Below the pieces are notes generated by a model that saw nothing but the letters and a program-made list of their open reading frames with translations, made no database searches and was not told where the DNA came from. Made by a program: the position numbers and the translations under genes. A DNA stretch of 64,000 nt from Aeromicrobium massiliense JC14. Lineage in GTDB: Bacteria; Actinomycetota; Actinomycetes; Propionibacteriales; Nocardioidaceae. The stretch lies in contig NZ_HE978637.1 in the NCBI RefSeq assembly GCF_000312105.1, positions 124,001 to 188,000 of the forward strand, written 5' to 3'. Positions 7,828 through 16,260 of the stretch are shown here, piece by piece; within the stretch, counting starts at the first letter, position 1, and every line of letters begins with the position of its first letter.

Positions 7828-9324
7828 GTGATTCACAACGACTGGTCGGGGCAGCCCTTCCCGCACCCACCGGGGCGCCGTCTGCTCACCGGCGACGTCG
7901 ACCCGGACCTGCGTGACACCCCGCTGCAGGGCATCATGCGGCGCGGCGAGGGTCTCGGCCCGATCTTCTCGGTGCGGGCCTTCCGCCAGCAGTTCGTCAT
8001 CGTGGCTGGCGCGAGCCTGTCGGCCGAGCTGTGCGACGAGCAGCGGTTCGAGAAGGCGTTGTCGCCGGCGCTGGAGTCGCTGCGCGAGCTCGGCGGCGCC
8101 GGCCTGTTCACGGCTCACAACGACGAGCCGGAGTGGCAGCTGGCCCACGACCTGCTGCGTCCGGCGTTCTCCAAGCAGGCGATGGAGCGCTACCACCCGG
8201 TGATGGTGCAGACGTCCGACGAGCTGTTCGCCCGCTGGGACGCGGCGCAGACGCCGGTCGACGTCTCGCGCGACATGACCAAGCTGACCCTCGAGACGCT
8301 GAGCCGCACCGCGTTCAGCCAGGACTTCGGCTCGTTCGCGAGCGACGAGCCGCACCCGTTCATCCCGGCGATGGTGGCCGCGCTGAAGGCGGCGCAGCGC
8401 AAGTCCGGCCTCGACGGGGTGCCCGGGGCGTCCCTGGTGCGCCGACGCATCGACCGCGCGAACGCGCCGCACGTGGCCTACCTCGACGACATGCTGGACG
8501 AGGTCGTGCGCACGCGCCGGGCGGCGGACGACGGGCGCGACGACGACCTGCTCGGCCTCATGCTGCAGACCGCGCACCCGGAGACGGGGGAGCGGCTGCC
8601 GGACGAGAACATCCGGCACCAGATCCTGACCTTCCTCATCGCCGGGCACGAGACGACGTCCGGCGCGCTGTCGTTCGCGCTCTACTACCTGTCGCGCCAC
8701 CCCGAGGTCGTGGCGCAGGCGCAGGCCGAGGTCGACGCGGTGCTCGGCCCGGACCCGGACGCCGCGCCGACCTTCGCCCAGGTGCCCAAGCTGCGCTACG
8801 TGCGCCGGGTGCTGGACGAGGCGCTGCGGCTGTGGCCCACCGCGCCCGGGTTCGCCCGCTCGCCGCGCGAGGAGACGACGATCGGCGGTCGCTGGCGGAT
8901 GCGTCCGCAGGACTGGGCGCTCGTGCTGCTGCCGCTCGTGCTGCTGCCGCTCGTGCACCGCGACCCGGAGGTCTGGGGCGAGGACGCGGAGGAGTTCGAC
9001 CCCGACCGCTTCCTCCCGGCCCGTAGCAAGGGCCGTCCGCCGCACGTCTACAAGCCGTTCGGCACGGGGGAGCGGGCCTGCATCGGGCGCCAGTTCGCGC
9101 TCCACGAGGCGGTGCTCGTGCTGGCGCGCCTGCTGCACCGCTACGACCTGTCCGGCGACCCGGGCTACGACCTGCGGATCGCCGAGCGGCTGACGATGAT
9201 GCCGCAGGGCTTCGAGGTCACGGTGTCGCGGCGGCGCCCGCAGGCGGTGCCCACGGGCGCTCCGGAGCCGGTCGACGAGCCGTCGGCCGAGGCCGGCGGC
9301 TGCCCCGTCCGCCACGCCCCCTGA
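7828..9324 (+). CDS. Cytochrome P450, CYP102-like stand-alone heme domain
   Basis: 498 residues, GTG start. The P450 marks are in order: I-helix FLIAGHETTSG, K-helix EALR, and the heme loop FGTGERACIGRQFA with the axial cysteine. The overall pattern (LFTAHNDEPEWQLAH early, then KPFGTGERACIGRQFALHEA) resembles the heme domain of P450-BM3-type fatty acid hydroxylases. Here it lacks the fused reductase, so separate electron-transfer partners are needed. A 15-base tandem duplication adds LVLLP next to the beta strand before HRDPEVWG. The C-terminal tail (about 40 residues, ending CPVRHAP) is extra. Confidence 0.93.
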   Translation: MIHNDWSGQPFPHPPGRRLLTGDVDPDLRDTPLQGIMRRGEGLGPIFSVRAFRQQFVIVAGASLSAELCDEQRFEKALSPALESLRELGGAGLFTAHNDEPEWQLAHDLLRPAFSKQAMERYHPVMVQTSDELFARWDAAQTPVDVSRDMTKLTLETLSRTAFSQDFGSFASDEPHPFIPAMVAALKAAQRKSGLDGVPGASLVRRRIDRANAPHVAYLDDMLDEVVRTRRAADDGRDDDLLGLMLQTAHPETGERLPDENIRHQILTFLIAGHETTSGALSFALYYLSRHPEVVAQAQAEVDAVLGPDPDAAPTFAQVPKLRYVRRVLDEALRLWPTAPGFARSPREETTIGGRWRMRPQDWALVLLPLVLLPLVHRDPEVWGEDAEEFDPDRFLPARSKGRPPHVYKPFGTGERACIGRQFALHEAVLVLARLLHRYDLSGDPGYDLRIAERLTMMPQGFEVTVSRRRPQAVPTGAPEPVDEPSAEAGGCPVRHAP

Positions 9325-9367
9325 GGCACGACGTCCGCTCCCGGGGCCTGTCGAAGGGCCGGACGCG

Positions 9368-9406
9368 ACGAAGGCCGCCGCCCTGCGTGAGGGTGGCGGC
9401 CTTCGT
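9368..9406. terminator. Hairpin terminator between P450 and Hsp20 genes
   Basis: A 17-base stem (9368-9384 with 9390-9406, one mismatch) with a 5-base loop lies between convergent genes and probably serves both. Confidence 0.78.
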
Positions 9407-9415
9407 GCGTGGGTG

Positions 9416-9907
9416 TCAGGACGCGTCGTCGGCGGTCTCGCCGCTGACCGTCTCGACGGCCTTGGGCGAGCTCGAGCTCACCGCGATGCGGGTGGGCTCG
9501 GTGCCGGCGTAGACGCCGGCGACCCGGATGCTCAGCACGCCGGCGTCGTAGCCGGCGCTGATCGCGTCGGGCCCGACGTGGGCCGGGAGCGCGAACGTGC
9601 GCTCGAAGCGTCCGTAGCGGATCTCGCGGACGTGACGCCCGCGATCGTCCTCGGCGCGCTCGTCGCGGCGCTCACCGCGGATGACGAGGCGTCCGGAGAC
9701 GGCCTCGACGGTGACGTCGTGCTCGACGTCGATGCCGGGCAGCTCGAGCCGGACGACGGCGTCATCGCCGTCGCGCAGGGTCTCGGCGGCCGGCATGAAG
9801 TCGGTGCGCTCGGTCGTCATCGGGGCGGTGCCGGCGAACGCGTTGCGCATCAGCGAGTCGAACTCGGCGAACGGGTCGCGGCGGTTGAAGAGGGAGAGCG
9901 TCGTCAT
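9416..9907 (-). CDS. Hsp20/alpha-crystallin family small heat-shock protein
   Basis: 163 residues. The alpha-crystallin domain runs from about residue 37 (RTDFMPAAETLRDGDDAVV) through LELPGIDVEHDVTVEA to the GVLSIRVAG segment that corresponds to the conserved G-x-L strand. It is an ATP-independent holdase chaperone. The ATG at 9907 has an AGGAGG (9917-9922 on the plus strand as CCTCCT) at good spacing; a TTG 9 bases upstream is less likely. An HspR-type inverted repeat lies 56-76 bases upstream, so heat-shock derepression through HspR is expected. Confidence 0.92.
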   Translation of the reverse strand: MTTLSLFNRRDPFAEFDSLMRNAFAGTAPMTTERTDFMPAAETLRDGDDAVVRLELPGIDVEHDVTVEAVSGRLVIRGERRDERAEDDRGRHVREIRYGRFERTFALPAHVGPDAISAGYDAGVLSIRVAGVYAGTEPTRIAVSSSSPKAVETVSGETADDAS

Positions 9908-9962
9908 GGAAACCAACCTCCTGGTCGATCAGGCCGGCCACCTCGGCCGGCACCCTGTTCAA

Positions 9963-9983
9963 CATGAGTCGATGCGACTCAAT
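9963..9983. promoter_or_regulatory. HAIR-like operator (HspR-associated inverted repeat) upstream of hsp20
   Basis: The site reads TTGAGT-N7-ACTCAT on the minus strand, against the HAIR consensus CTTGAGT-N7-ACTCAAG known from Streptomyces and Mycobacterium. The N7 spacer and the arms fit with few mismatches, and the location is right for repressing the small heat-shock gene. No hspR gene is in the window. Confidence 0.75.
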
Positions 9984-9999
9984 TCCCATGACAGAGATT

Positions 10000-10704
10000 C
10001 TAGGCATGGACGCGTTCGAGTCCAGCGGCGTCGGCGGCCTCGCCGTACGCCACGGCCAGGGACGCGACGGTCGCGTGGGCGTTGAGGCCGCTCGGGTTGG
10101 GGACGACCCACAGTCGCGCCGCGCCGATCGTCCGTGGTTGCTCGCCGGCGGACGCCTTCCGCTCGCCGAACGCCGTGCGGTACGCGGTGATTCCAGCGAC
10201 CGCCACGACCCGCGGGCGTTGCTCGGCCACGAGGCGCTCGAGCCGCGCCCGGCCCTCGCGCAGCTCCTGGTCGTCGAGCTCGTCGGCCCGGGCGGACGCC
10301 CGCGGCACGAGGTTCGTGATGCCGACGCCGCGCTCGAGCAGCGCCGGCACGGCGTCCTCGGGCGTCAGGACGTCCGGCGGGAGGATGCCGGCGGCCCGCA
10401 GCGCCGGGTAGAAGCGGTTGCCGTTGCGGGCGAAGTGCAGCCCGGTCGCCGCGCTCACCAGGCCGGGGTTGATGCCGACGAAGAGCAGGCGCAGGCCGGG
10501 CCCGACGAGGTCGGGGATGGTGCGGCCCGCGTACGACGAGAGTTCATCGCGCGTCCACCGGGACGCACTTGCCGTGGCCCTCTCGCGGCCTACGGTGGAC
10601 CCATGAGCTGGATCATCGTCGTGGCCGTCCTGTCGCTGACCATCGTCGCGGGCACCGTCGTCTTCGGTACGTCCGATCACGACCACATCGTCGTCTGACC
10701 GCAC
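10000..10704 (-). CDS. mug: G/U mismatch-specific uracil-DNA glycosylase (Mug family); start uncertain
   Basis: The C-terminal ~180 residues are a complete Mug/TDG domain: GRTIPDLVGPGLRLLFVGINPG with motif GINPG, FARNGNRFYPAL, ITNLVPR, and motif NPSGLNAH. It removes uracil or ethenocytosine from mismatched DNA. The start is a problem. The homologous region begins near RWTRDELSSYAG, but there is no in-frame ATG, GTG or TTG between there and the GTGs at 10680, 10686 and 10704. The extension overlaps a small plus-strand gene. Either it starts at one of those GTGs or it uses a non-standard codon. Confidence 0.85.
   Translation of the reverse strand: MRSDDDVVVIGRTEDDGARDDGQRQDGHDDDPAHGSTVGRERATASASRWTRDELSSYAGRTIPDLVGPGLRLLFVGINPGLVSAATGLHFARNGNRFYPALRAAGILPPDVLTPEDAVPALLERGVGITNLVPRASARADELDDQELREGRARLERLVAEQRPRVVAVAGITAYRTAFGERKASAGEQPRTIGAARLWVVPNPSGLNAHATVASLAVAYGEAADAAGLERVHA
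10591..10596 (+). promoter_or_regulatory. -10 hexamer TACGGT of a leaderless promoter for the 31-residue gene
   Basis: TACGGT lies exactly 6 bases before the ATG at 10603, the same spacing as at annotated genes in this window. Confidence 0.45.
10603..10698 (+). CDS. 31-residue single-span membrane peptide
   Basis: The ATG opens a 31-codon frame whose first 22 residues (MSWIIVVAVLSLTIVAGTVV) are one hydrophobic helix, followed by a short His/Asp-rich tail. It has a leaderless-type promoter and is followed 18 bases later by a perfect hairpin. These two signals make it more than a chance frame. It is antisense to the uncertain 5' end of mug. Function unknown; single-span miniproteins often modulate membrane complexes. 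Confidence 0.5.
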   Translation: MSWIIVVAVLSLTIVAGTVVFGTSDHDHIVV

Positions 10705-10716
10705 GCCCCACGCACC

Positions 10717-10750
10717 CCGGCGGGCGCCGGACCCGGTCGGCGCCCGCCGG
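10717..10750. terminator. Hairpin terminator
   Basis: A perfect 12-base stem (10717-10728 with 10739-10750) and a 10-base loop lie between the small plus-strand gene and the convergent alcohol dehydrogenase gene. Confidence 0.7.
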
Positions 10751-10761
10751 GCCCCGGACGC

Positions 10762-11808
10762 CTAGCGCGTGGGGTCGACCAGGACCTTCGCGTGCGAGGT
10801 CCGGCCCGAGTCGAGCTCGTCCATGAGGGCGGCCAGCTCGCCGAGCCCCACCGTGCCGGTGTGCAGCCCGGTGACGTCGACCGAGCCGTCGGCGATCGCG
10901 CGCATCGAGCCGAGGAAGTCCTCGTGGTTGTACGCGAGGGAACCGATCACGGTCAGCTCACGCACCTGCCAGTCGCCGTAGCTCACGGTCGAGTCGGTCA
11001 TCGGGAAGCCGAGCAGCGAGAGCGTGCCGCCGCGGCGCACCATCGCCGCCGACGGCTGCAGCAGCGCGGCGACCCCCGTGCACTCGTACAGCACGTCGGC
11101 GCCCAGGCCTTCGGTGATCTCGGCCAGGTGCGCGGCGACCTCGTCGCCCGGGGCGAAGACCTCGGTGAAGCCGAGCGCCTCAGCGGCGGCGCGACGCTGC
11201 TCGTTCGGCTCGATCACGACGAGCCGACCGGCGCCGGCGTGCCGCGCGTGCTGGGCGGCCAGCAGGCCGATCGGACCGGCGCCCTGGACGACCACGACGG
11301 CGCCCAGCGGCTGCTTCGTGCGCTTGACCGCGTGGTAGGTGACGGCGGAGGGCTCGACCATCGCGGCCTGGACGTCCGAGACGCCCGGCAGCACCTTCAT
11401 GACGCGCCGGACGGGGACGACCAGGCGCTGCGCGAAGCCGCCGTGGGTCGGGCTGTCGGGCGTGACGCCGTTGGCCTCGGCGAAGGCGGTGTCGCAGTGC
11501 TCGGGGTGGCCGGCGACGCACATGGCGCAGGTGCCGCAGGCCGGCCCGACGCAGGCCACGACCCGGTCGCCGACGGCCACGGACGTGACGTCGTCCGCGA
11601 CCCGGGCGATCGTGCCGGTCCACTCGTGGCCGAACACCGAGGCGGGGATGGGGCCGGGGCCGGACGTGTAGTTGTGCGTGTCGGTGGCGCAGACGCCGCA
11701 GTAGGTGATCGCCACCTCGACGCGGCCCGGCGGCAGCGTCTCGGCGTCGGGCTCCTCGACCAGGTCCACAGCGCTCGGTCCCGAGACCCGCGCGACAAGA
11801 TTGTTCAT
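10762..11808 (-). CDS. Zinc-dependent medium-chain alcohol/polyol dehydrogenase
   Basis: 348 residues. Catalytic zinc ligands are in YCGVCATD and GHEW. The structural zinc site has four cysteines in GPACGTCAMCVAGHPEHC. The NAD(P) fold shows VVVQGAGPIGLLAAQHA. The layout fits sorbitol, threonine or galactitol-type dehydrogenases. The substrate is not resolvable. The ATG has TATGGT 6 bases upstream (11815-11820), so it is probably leaderless. No pathway genes lie beside it. Confidence 0.9.
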   Translation of the reverse strand: MNNLVARVSGPSAVDLVEEPDAETLPPGRVEVAITYCGVCATDTHNYTSGPGPIPASVFGHEWTGTIARVADDVTSVAVGDRVVACVGPACGTCAMCVAGHPEHCDTAFAEANGVTPDSPTHGGFAQRLVVPVRRVMKVLPGVSDVQAAMVEPSAVTYHAVKRTKQPLGAVVVVQGAGPIGLLAAQHARHAGAGRLVVIEPNEQRRAAAEALGFTEVFAPGDEVAAHLAEITEGLGADVLYECTGVAALLQPSAAMVRRGGTLSLLGFPMTDSTVSYGDWQVRELTVIGSLAYNHEDFLGSMRAIADGSVDVTGLHTGTVGLGELAALMDELDSGRTSHAKVLVDPTR

Positions 11809-11843
11809 GCTTCAACCATATGCCTCGGTCGAAGCGCGCTCCG

Positions 11844-12131
11844 TCAGAGCAGGTCGGCAGTCGCCCGTCCGCGCCGGTGGCGGTGCCACTCGGCGTCCGT
11901 CCGGTCCTTGTTCACCGCCCAGACGACGATCCACACCACCGGCACGAGCCCGGCCGCGAGGGCGACCAGCATGCTGTGCGGGACCGAGTAGCCGCTGAGG
12001 TGCCGGCAGCGCCGGAAGCACGCGACGGCCACGGCGAGGCTGAGCGCGACGGCGAGGACGGTGCTGACGGCCGACAGCACCAGCTCGGCCCGCTCCACGG
12101 GCAGCGGCTCGGCGGCGCGCGGGCCGTCCAT
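11844..12131 (-). CDS. Small two-span membrane protein
   Basis: 95 residues. Two hydrophobic helices (about 18-38 and 52-72) are separated by a Cys/Arg-rich loop CFRRCRHLSG; the tail is basic (HRHRRGRATADLL). It is not a family I recognise. Its ATG is 8 bases downstream of the stop of the next minus-strand gene, so the two small membrane proteins probably form an operon. Function unknown. Confidence 0.55.
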   Translation of the reverse strand: MDGPRAAEPLPVERAELVLSAVSTVLAVALSLAVAVACFRRCRHLSGYSVPHSMLVALAAGLVPVVWIVVWAVNKDRTDAEWHRHRRGRATADLL

Positions 12132-12139
12132 GCCGGTCG

Positions 12140-12385
12140 TCAGCCCGCGTGCCGGAGGCGACTGGTGGCCGTGACCAGCGACCCGGCGAGCAGCCCCAGC
12201 AGCCCCCCGACGGCGGCCGCCGGCACGCCGACCTCGAGCACGGCGAACCACGCCGTGGCCGGGTGGGCCAGCAGGCCGAGCACGAGACCGGCGACGGCGC
12301 CGAGCACGCCGGCGACGAAGCCCGCGATCACGCCCCAGCGCAGCGGGCGGGGAAGGTCGCCGAGGATGGCACGCACGTCGTCCAT
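12140..12385 (-). CDS. Small two-span membrane protein
   Basis: 81 residues starting MDDVRAILGDLPRPLRWG. Two glycine/alanine-rich helices cover about 17-40 and 47-70. A CAGGCT hexamer 6 bases before the ATG resembles the leaderless promoters nearby. It is followed at once by the 95-residue membrane gene. No recognised family. Confidence 0.55.
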   Translation of the reverse strand: MDDVRAILGDLPRPLRWGVIAGFVAGVLGAVAGLVLGLLAHPATAWFAVLEVGVPAAAVGGLLGLLAGSLVTATSRLRHAG

Positions 12386-12448
12386 GCCGGCAGCCTGCCA
12401 CGCGCGCCGGGCGCGTGGGAGCGGAACACGTCCGTCTGCCCGAATGAC

Positions 12449-12483
12449 GAGGGCCCCGCAGACCATCGGTCTGCGGGGCCCTC
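12449..12483. terminator. 16-bp perfect hairpin terminator after msrA
   Basis: Arms 12449-12464 and 12468-12483 are exact inverted copies with a 3-base loop. It lies 15 bases after the msrA stop and upstream of the next minus-strand unit. Confidence 0.85.
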
Positions 12484-12497
12484 CTGTGCCGGGACGA

Positions 12498-13133
12498 TCA
12501 GGCGTACGAGACGCCCGTCGCGTGCAGCGGGCAGTAGCCGAACGGGTTCTTCACCAGGTACTGCTGGTGGTACTCCTCGGCGTAGTAGTAGTCCTGCAGT
12601 GGCTTGATCTCGGTGGTGATGCGTCCGTAGCCGGACTTGGTCATCTGCTCCTGGTAGCGGTCGCGCGACGCCTCGGCCTTGGCCTGCTGCTCGGGCGACG
12701 TGGTCAGCAGCACCGAGCGGTACTGGCTGCCGCGGTCGTTGCCCTGGCGCATGCCCTGCGTCGGGTCGTGGTTCTCCCAGAACACCTTGAGCAGGTCGTC
12801 GTAGGACGTCACGCTCGGGTCGAAGACCACGCGGACGACCTCGGCGTGGCCGGTGCGTCCGGTGCAGGTCTCCTCGTACGTGGGGTTGGGCGTGTAGCCA
12901 CCCGCGTAGCCCACGGACGTGGACCAGACGCCGGGCTGCTCCCAGAACGTCTTCTCCTCGCCCCAGAAGCAGCCGAGGCCGAGCACGGCGACCTCGAAGC
13001 CCTCGGGGCCGTCGGTCTCGATCGGGTTGCCGGTGACGAGGTGCTTGTCGCCGACCGCGAACTCGCGGGTCGGGCGGCCCGGGAGCGCCTTCTCGCGCTC
13101 GGGCATGGCGGTCTTGTCGAAGCCGAAGATCAT
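12498..13133 (-). CDS. msrA: Peptide-methionine (S)-S-oxide reductase MsrA
   Basis: 211 residues. The catalytic motif [13 protein letters not shown] and the following [21 protein letters not shown] are diagnostic. NDRGSQYRS and the C-terminal [10 protein letters not shown], with a likely resolving cysteine, complete the family. It reduces methionine-S-sulfoxide in oxidised proteins. I prefer the ATG at 13133, which has a GAAAGG a few bases upstream, over the GTG 6 bases earlier. It is monocistronic and ends at a strong hairpin. Confidence 0.95.
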   Translation of the reverse strand: MIFGFDKTAMPEREKALPGRPTREFAVGDKHLVTGNPIETDGPEGFEVAVLGLGCFWGEEKTFWEQPGVWSTSVGYAGGYTPNPTYEETCTGRTGHAEVVRVVFDPSVTSYDDLLKVFWENHDPTQGMRQGNDRGSQYRSVLLTTSPEQQAKAEASRDRYQEQMTKSGYGRITTEIKPLQDYYYAEEYHQQYLVKNPFGYCPLHATGVSYA

Positions 13134-13216
13134 GGTCACCTTTCCGCCGGCCGGGAAGCCGGTCCACGACTGTCAACCGCCGAGCGGCTTGCGGTGTTCC
13201 CGATAGTGTCGCCGGT

Positions 13217-14353
13217 GTGAGCGAGCGACGAGACGCCGGGCGCCCGACCTTCCCGCGCGGCATGGAGATCGCGACCGGCTGGGCGTGGCGGCTGCTGCTG
13301 CTCGGCGTCGCCACCTACGCGCTGCTGTGGGTGCTCAACTTCTTCTCGGCCATCACCGTGCCGATCGCGGTCGCCCTGCTGCTGACCGCGCTCACGTCCG
13401 GGCTGGTGGACCGCCTGCAGGGGTGGCGCGTCCCGCGGTCGGTGGGCACGCTCGCGGTCGTCCTGGGCTTCCTGGCCGTCGTGACGGGGCTCGTGCTCGT
13501 CGTCGGCACCCAGGTCTCGCGCCAGTTCGACGACCTGCGCCGTCGCGTCGTCGACGGCATCGCCGACCTGCAGGACTGGCTGCAGACCGGTCCGCTGCGC
13601 CTGACCGACGCCCAGCTGCAGCGCTACATCGACACCGCGCAGGAGAAGATCGCGCAGGCGGACGGCGTCCTGTTCACGACCGCGGGCGAGGTCGGGGTGA
13701 CCGTCAGTCACTTCGTCGCCGGGCTGTTCGTGGTGCTGTTCGCGACGATCTTCTTCCTCTACGACGGCAAGCGGATCTGGGCCTGGATCGTGCTGCTGTT
13801 CCCGCGCTCGTCCCGCGACCGCGTGCACTCGTCGGGCGAGACCGCGTGGCACTCGCTCACCGCGTTCGTCCGGGCCACCATCGTCGTCGCGCTCGTGGAC
13901 GCCATCGGCATCGCCCTGGCCGCGTCGCTGCTGAACGTCCCGCTGGCACTGGCGATCGGCGTGCTGGTGTTCCTGGGTGCGTTCGTGCCGATCATCGGTG
14001 CCTTCACGTCCGGGCTCGTGGCGGTCGGCATCGCGCTGGTCGCCCAAGGGCCGTGGACCGCGCTGTTCATGCTCATCGCCGTGCTGGCGGTGCAGCAGAT
14101 CGAGAGCCACGTGCTGCAGCCGTTCGTCATGGGACGCATCGTCTCGGTGCACCCGCTCGGCGTGATCCTGGCGATCGTCGCGGGCATCACCGTCGGCGGC
14201 GTGGTGGGCGCGCTCGTGGCCGTCCCGATCGCCGCGTGCCTGAACGGCGTCGTCCGGCACCTGGCCACGGACGAGGGGGAGCGGTTCGCCTCCGACGGGC
14301 TGCCCGCCGACGAGCAGCATCCACCGGTCGAGCCGGCTCCCGAGCAGGCCTAG
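13217..14353 (+). CDS. AI-2E family transporter (UPF0118)
   Basis: 378 residues with about eight hydrophobic segments: a pair at 22-60, a third near 75-95, a large soluble helical loop at about 95-150, and the rest C-terminal. Conserved segments include GAFVPIIGAFTSGLVAVGIA and IESHVLQPFVMGR, typical of AI-2E exporters. Some family members are Na+/H+ antiporters, so autoinducer export is not certain. The GTG is preceded 7 bases upstream by TAGTGT (13204-13209). It is followed by ilvA after 40 bases. Confidence 0.88.
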   Translation: MSERRDAGRPTFPRGMEIATGWAWRLLLLGVATYALLWVLNFFSAITVPIAVALLLTALTSGLVDRLQGWRVPRSVGTLAVVLGFLAVVTGLVLVVGTQVSRQFDDLRRRVVDGIADLQDWLQTGPLRLTDAQLQRYIDTAQEKIAQADGVLFTTAGEVGVTVSHFVAGLFVVLFATIFFLYDGKRIWAWIVLLFPRSSRDRVHSSGETAWHSLTAFVRATIVVALVDAIGIALAASLLNVPLALAIGVLVFLGAFVPIIGAFTSGLVAVGIALVAQGPWTALFMLIAVLAVQQIESHVLQPFVMGRIVSVHPLGVILAIVAGITVGGVVGALVAVPIAACLNGVVRHLATDEGERFASDGLPADEQHPPVEPAPEQA

Positions 14354-14393
14354 CGTCCGCCGGCGGCGGCCTGCGCCGCCGTAGGGTGGCCGG

Positions 14394-15584
14394 GTGCAGC
14401 TCAGCGACGTCGTCACCGCCCGGTCCCTGCTCGACGGGGTCGCCACCACGACCCCCTGCGTCAGCTCGCGCTGGCTCAGCGACCTGGCCGGGACGACCGT
14501 CCGGCTCAAGTGCGAGAACCTGCAGCGCACCGGCTCGTTCAAGATCCGCGGCGCGTACGTGCGCATCGCGCGGCTCAGCACCGAGGAGCGCTCGCGCGGC
14601 GTCGTCGCCGCCAGTGCCGGCAACCACGCGCAGGGCGTCGCGCTCGCCGCGGCGATGCTCGACACGAAGGCGCGCATCTTCATGCCCGAGGGTGCGGCCA
14701 TCCCGAAGGTCAGCGCGACGCGCGGCTACGGCGCCGACATCGAGTTCGTCCACGGCGGCGTGACCGAGGCGGTCAAGGAGGCCCAGGCCTACGCGCAGCG
14801 CACCGGGGCCGAGTTCATCCACCCGTTCGACCACGACGACATCCTGGCCGGCCAGGGCACCGTGGGCCTGGAGATCGTCGAGCAGGTGCCCGACGTCCGC
14901 ACGATCCTCGTGCCGATCGGCGGCGGCGGGCTCGCGGCCGGCATCGCGCTGCTGCGCGAGAAGCACCCGGACGTCCGCATCGTCGGCGTGCAGGCCGAGG
15001 CGGCGTCCACGTACGTCCCGTCACTGAGCTCCGGCGCCCCGGTCGAGGTCGACCTGGGCCCGACGATGGCCGACGGCATCGCGGTCTCCCGGCCGGGCCA
15101 GATCCCGTTCGACGTCATCGCCGAGCACCTGGACGAGGTGCTCACGGTCAGCGAGGAGGCGATGAGCCAGGCGCTGCTGCAGCTGCTCGAGCGCACCAAG
15201 ATGCTGGTCGAGCCGTCCGGCGCCGCCGGCGTCGCCGCGCTCATGGAGCACCCCGGACGCTTCGAGGGCCCCGTCGTCACGGTGCTGTCGGGCGGCAACA
15301 TCGACGCGCTCGTGCTCATGGAGGTCATCCGGCACGGACTCAACGCGGCCGGCCGCTTCCTGGCCTTCCGGGTGCGCATCCCCGACCGTCCGGGCGAGCT
15401 GATGCGCCTGCTCGTGGCGCTCGCCGACCTGCAGGTGAACATCCTCAACGTGCAGCACGACCGCACGTCGGAGTCGCTGGGCGTCCGCCAGGTCGAGGTG
15501 GCCCTGCAGGTCTCGACCCGCGGCACCGACCAGCAGGCGCAGGTGCGCGAGACGCTCACCGGCCTGGGCTACGACCTGCTCTGA
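14394..15584 (+). CDS. ilvA: Threonine ammonia-lyase (threonine deaminase) with C-terminal ACT domain
   Basis: 396 residues. The PLP lysine is in SFKIRGAYVR, the phosphate-binding glycine loop is PIGGGGLAAG, and the active-site SAGNHAQG motif follows the lysine as usual. Residues ~322-396 form one ACT-like regulatory domain (FRVRIPDRPGELMRLLVALA). It converts threonine to 2-oxobutanoate. The single short ACT domain resembles the catabolic-length enzymes rather than the 500-residue two-ACT IlvA. TAGGGT (14382-14387) is 6 bases before the GTG, so it is leaderless. It ends in a long hairpin. Confidence 0.93.
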   Translation: MQLSDVVTARSLLDGVATTTPCVSSRWLSDLAGTTVRLKCENLQRTGSFKIRGAYVRIARLSTEERSRGVVAASAGNHAQGVALAAAMLDTKARIFMPEGAAIPKVSATRGYGADIEFVHGGVTEAVKEAQAYAQRTGAEFIHPFDHDDILAGQGTVGLEIVEQVPDVRTILVPIGGGGLAAGIALLREKHPDVRIVGVQAEAASTYVPSLSSGAPVEVDLGPTMADGIAVSRPGQIPFDVIAEHLDEVLTVSEEAMSQALLQLLERTKMLVEPSGAAGVAALMEHPGRFEGPVVTVLSGGNIDALVLMEVIRHGLNAAGRFLAFRVRIPDRPGELMRLLVALADLQVNILNVQHDRTSESLGVRQVEVALQVSTRGTDQQAQVRETLTGLGYDLL

Positions 15585-15613
15585 CCCTCACCCGAGCCCG
15601 GCGCTCCCGAGAA

Positions 15614-15664
15614 GTGTGAAGAAAAGGACCACTTCCGCGAAGGAAGTGGTCCTTTTCTTCACAC
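15614..15664. terminator. 23-bp perfect hairpin terminator with A/T-rich flanks
   Basis: Arms 15614-15636 and 15642-15664 are exact inverted copies with a 5-base loop. Each arm has an A-rich outer part that would give U-rich RNA on either strand, so it should work as an intrinsic terminator for both ilvA and the convergent greA. Confidence 0.9.
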
Positions 15665-15693
15665 GTCGCGGCGGAGCCGCGGGGCGGTGAGGC

Positions 15694-16194
15694 TCAGAAC
15701 GGGACGGCGTCGACGATCTCGACCTCGATGGTGCGGCCGTTGGGCGCCTCGTAGGACGCCGAGTCGCCGCGCTTCTTGCCCATGATCGCCGCGCCGAGCG
15801 GGGACGTGGGGGAGAAGACGTCGAGGTCGACGCTGGAGTCCATGCTGAGCAGCTCACGCGAGCCGAGCAGGAAGGTCTCGGTGTCGGAGTCGCCGGCGAA
15901 CTTGATCGTCACCTTCATGCCGGCCTCGACCAGGCCGTCGTCGGCGGGGGCGTCGCCCACCTCGGCGCGACGGAGCATGTCCTCGAGCTGGCGGATGCGG
16001 GCCTCGGTCTTGCCCTGCTCCTCGCGGGCGGCGTGGTAGCCACCGTTCTCCTTGAGGTCGCCCTCGTCGCGGGCGGCGGCGATCTTGGCCGTGATGTCGG
16101 CCCGGACCTCGCCCTTGAGGTGCGCGAGCTCGGCCTGGAGACGGTCGAACGCCTCCTGCGTCACCCAGATGGTGTCCTGCGTCGGCTGCGTCAT
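15694..16194 (-). CDS. greA: Transcription elongation factor GreA
   Basis: 166 residues. The N-terminal coiled coil carries the GreA tip motif EGDLKENGGYHAARE (residues about 44-58), which reaches into the RNA polymerase secondary channel to stimulate transcript cleavage. The C-terminal FKBP-like domain ends with SPLGAAIMGKKRGD. The ATG at 16194 has AAGGAGG (16201-16207 as CCTCCTT) at 6 bases. It lies convergent to ilvA and upstream of nothing coupled. Full length for the family. Confidence 0.96.
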   Translation of the reverse strand: MTQPTQDTIWVTQEAFDRLQAELAHLKGEVRADITAKIAAARDEGDLKENGGYHAAREEQGKTEARIRQLEDMLRRAEVGDAPADDGLVEAGMKVTIKFAGDSDTETFLLGSRELLSMDSSVDLDVFSPTSPLGAAIMGKKRGDSASYEAPNGRTIEVEIVDAVPF

Positions 16195-16260
16195 GGCATG
16201 CCTCCTTCTACGTACGGCACCCCGGGCGCCCGCCCGGGGTGAATACGCAAGGCTACCAGT

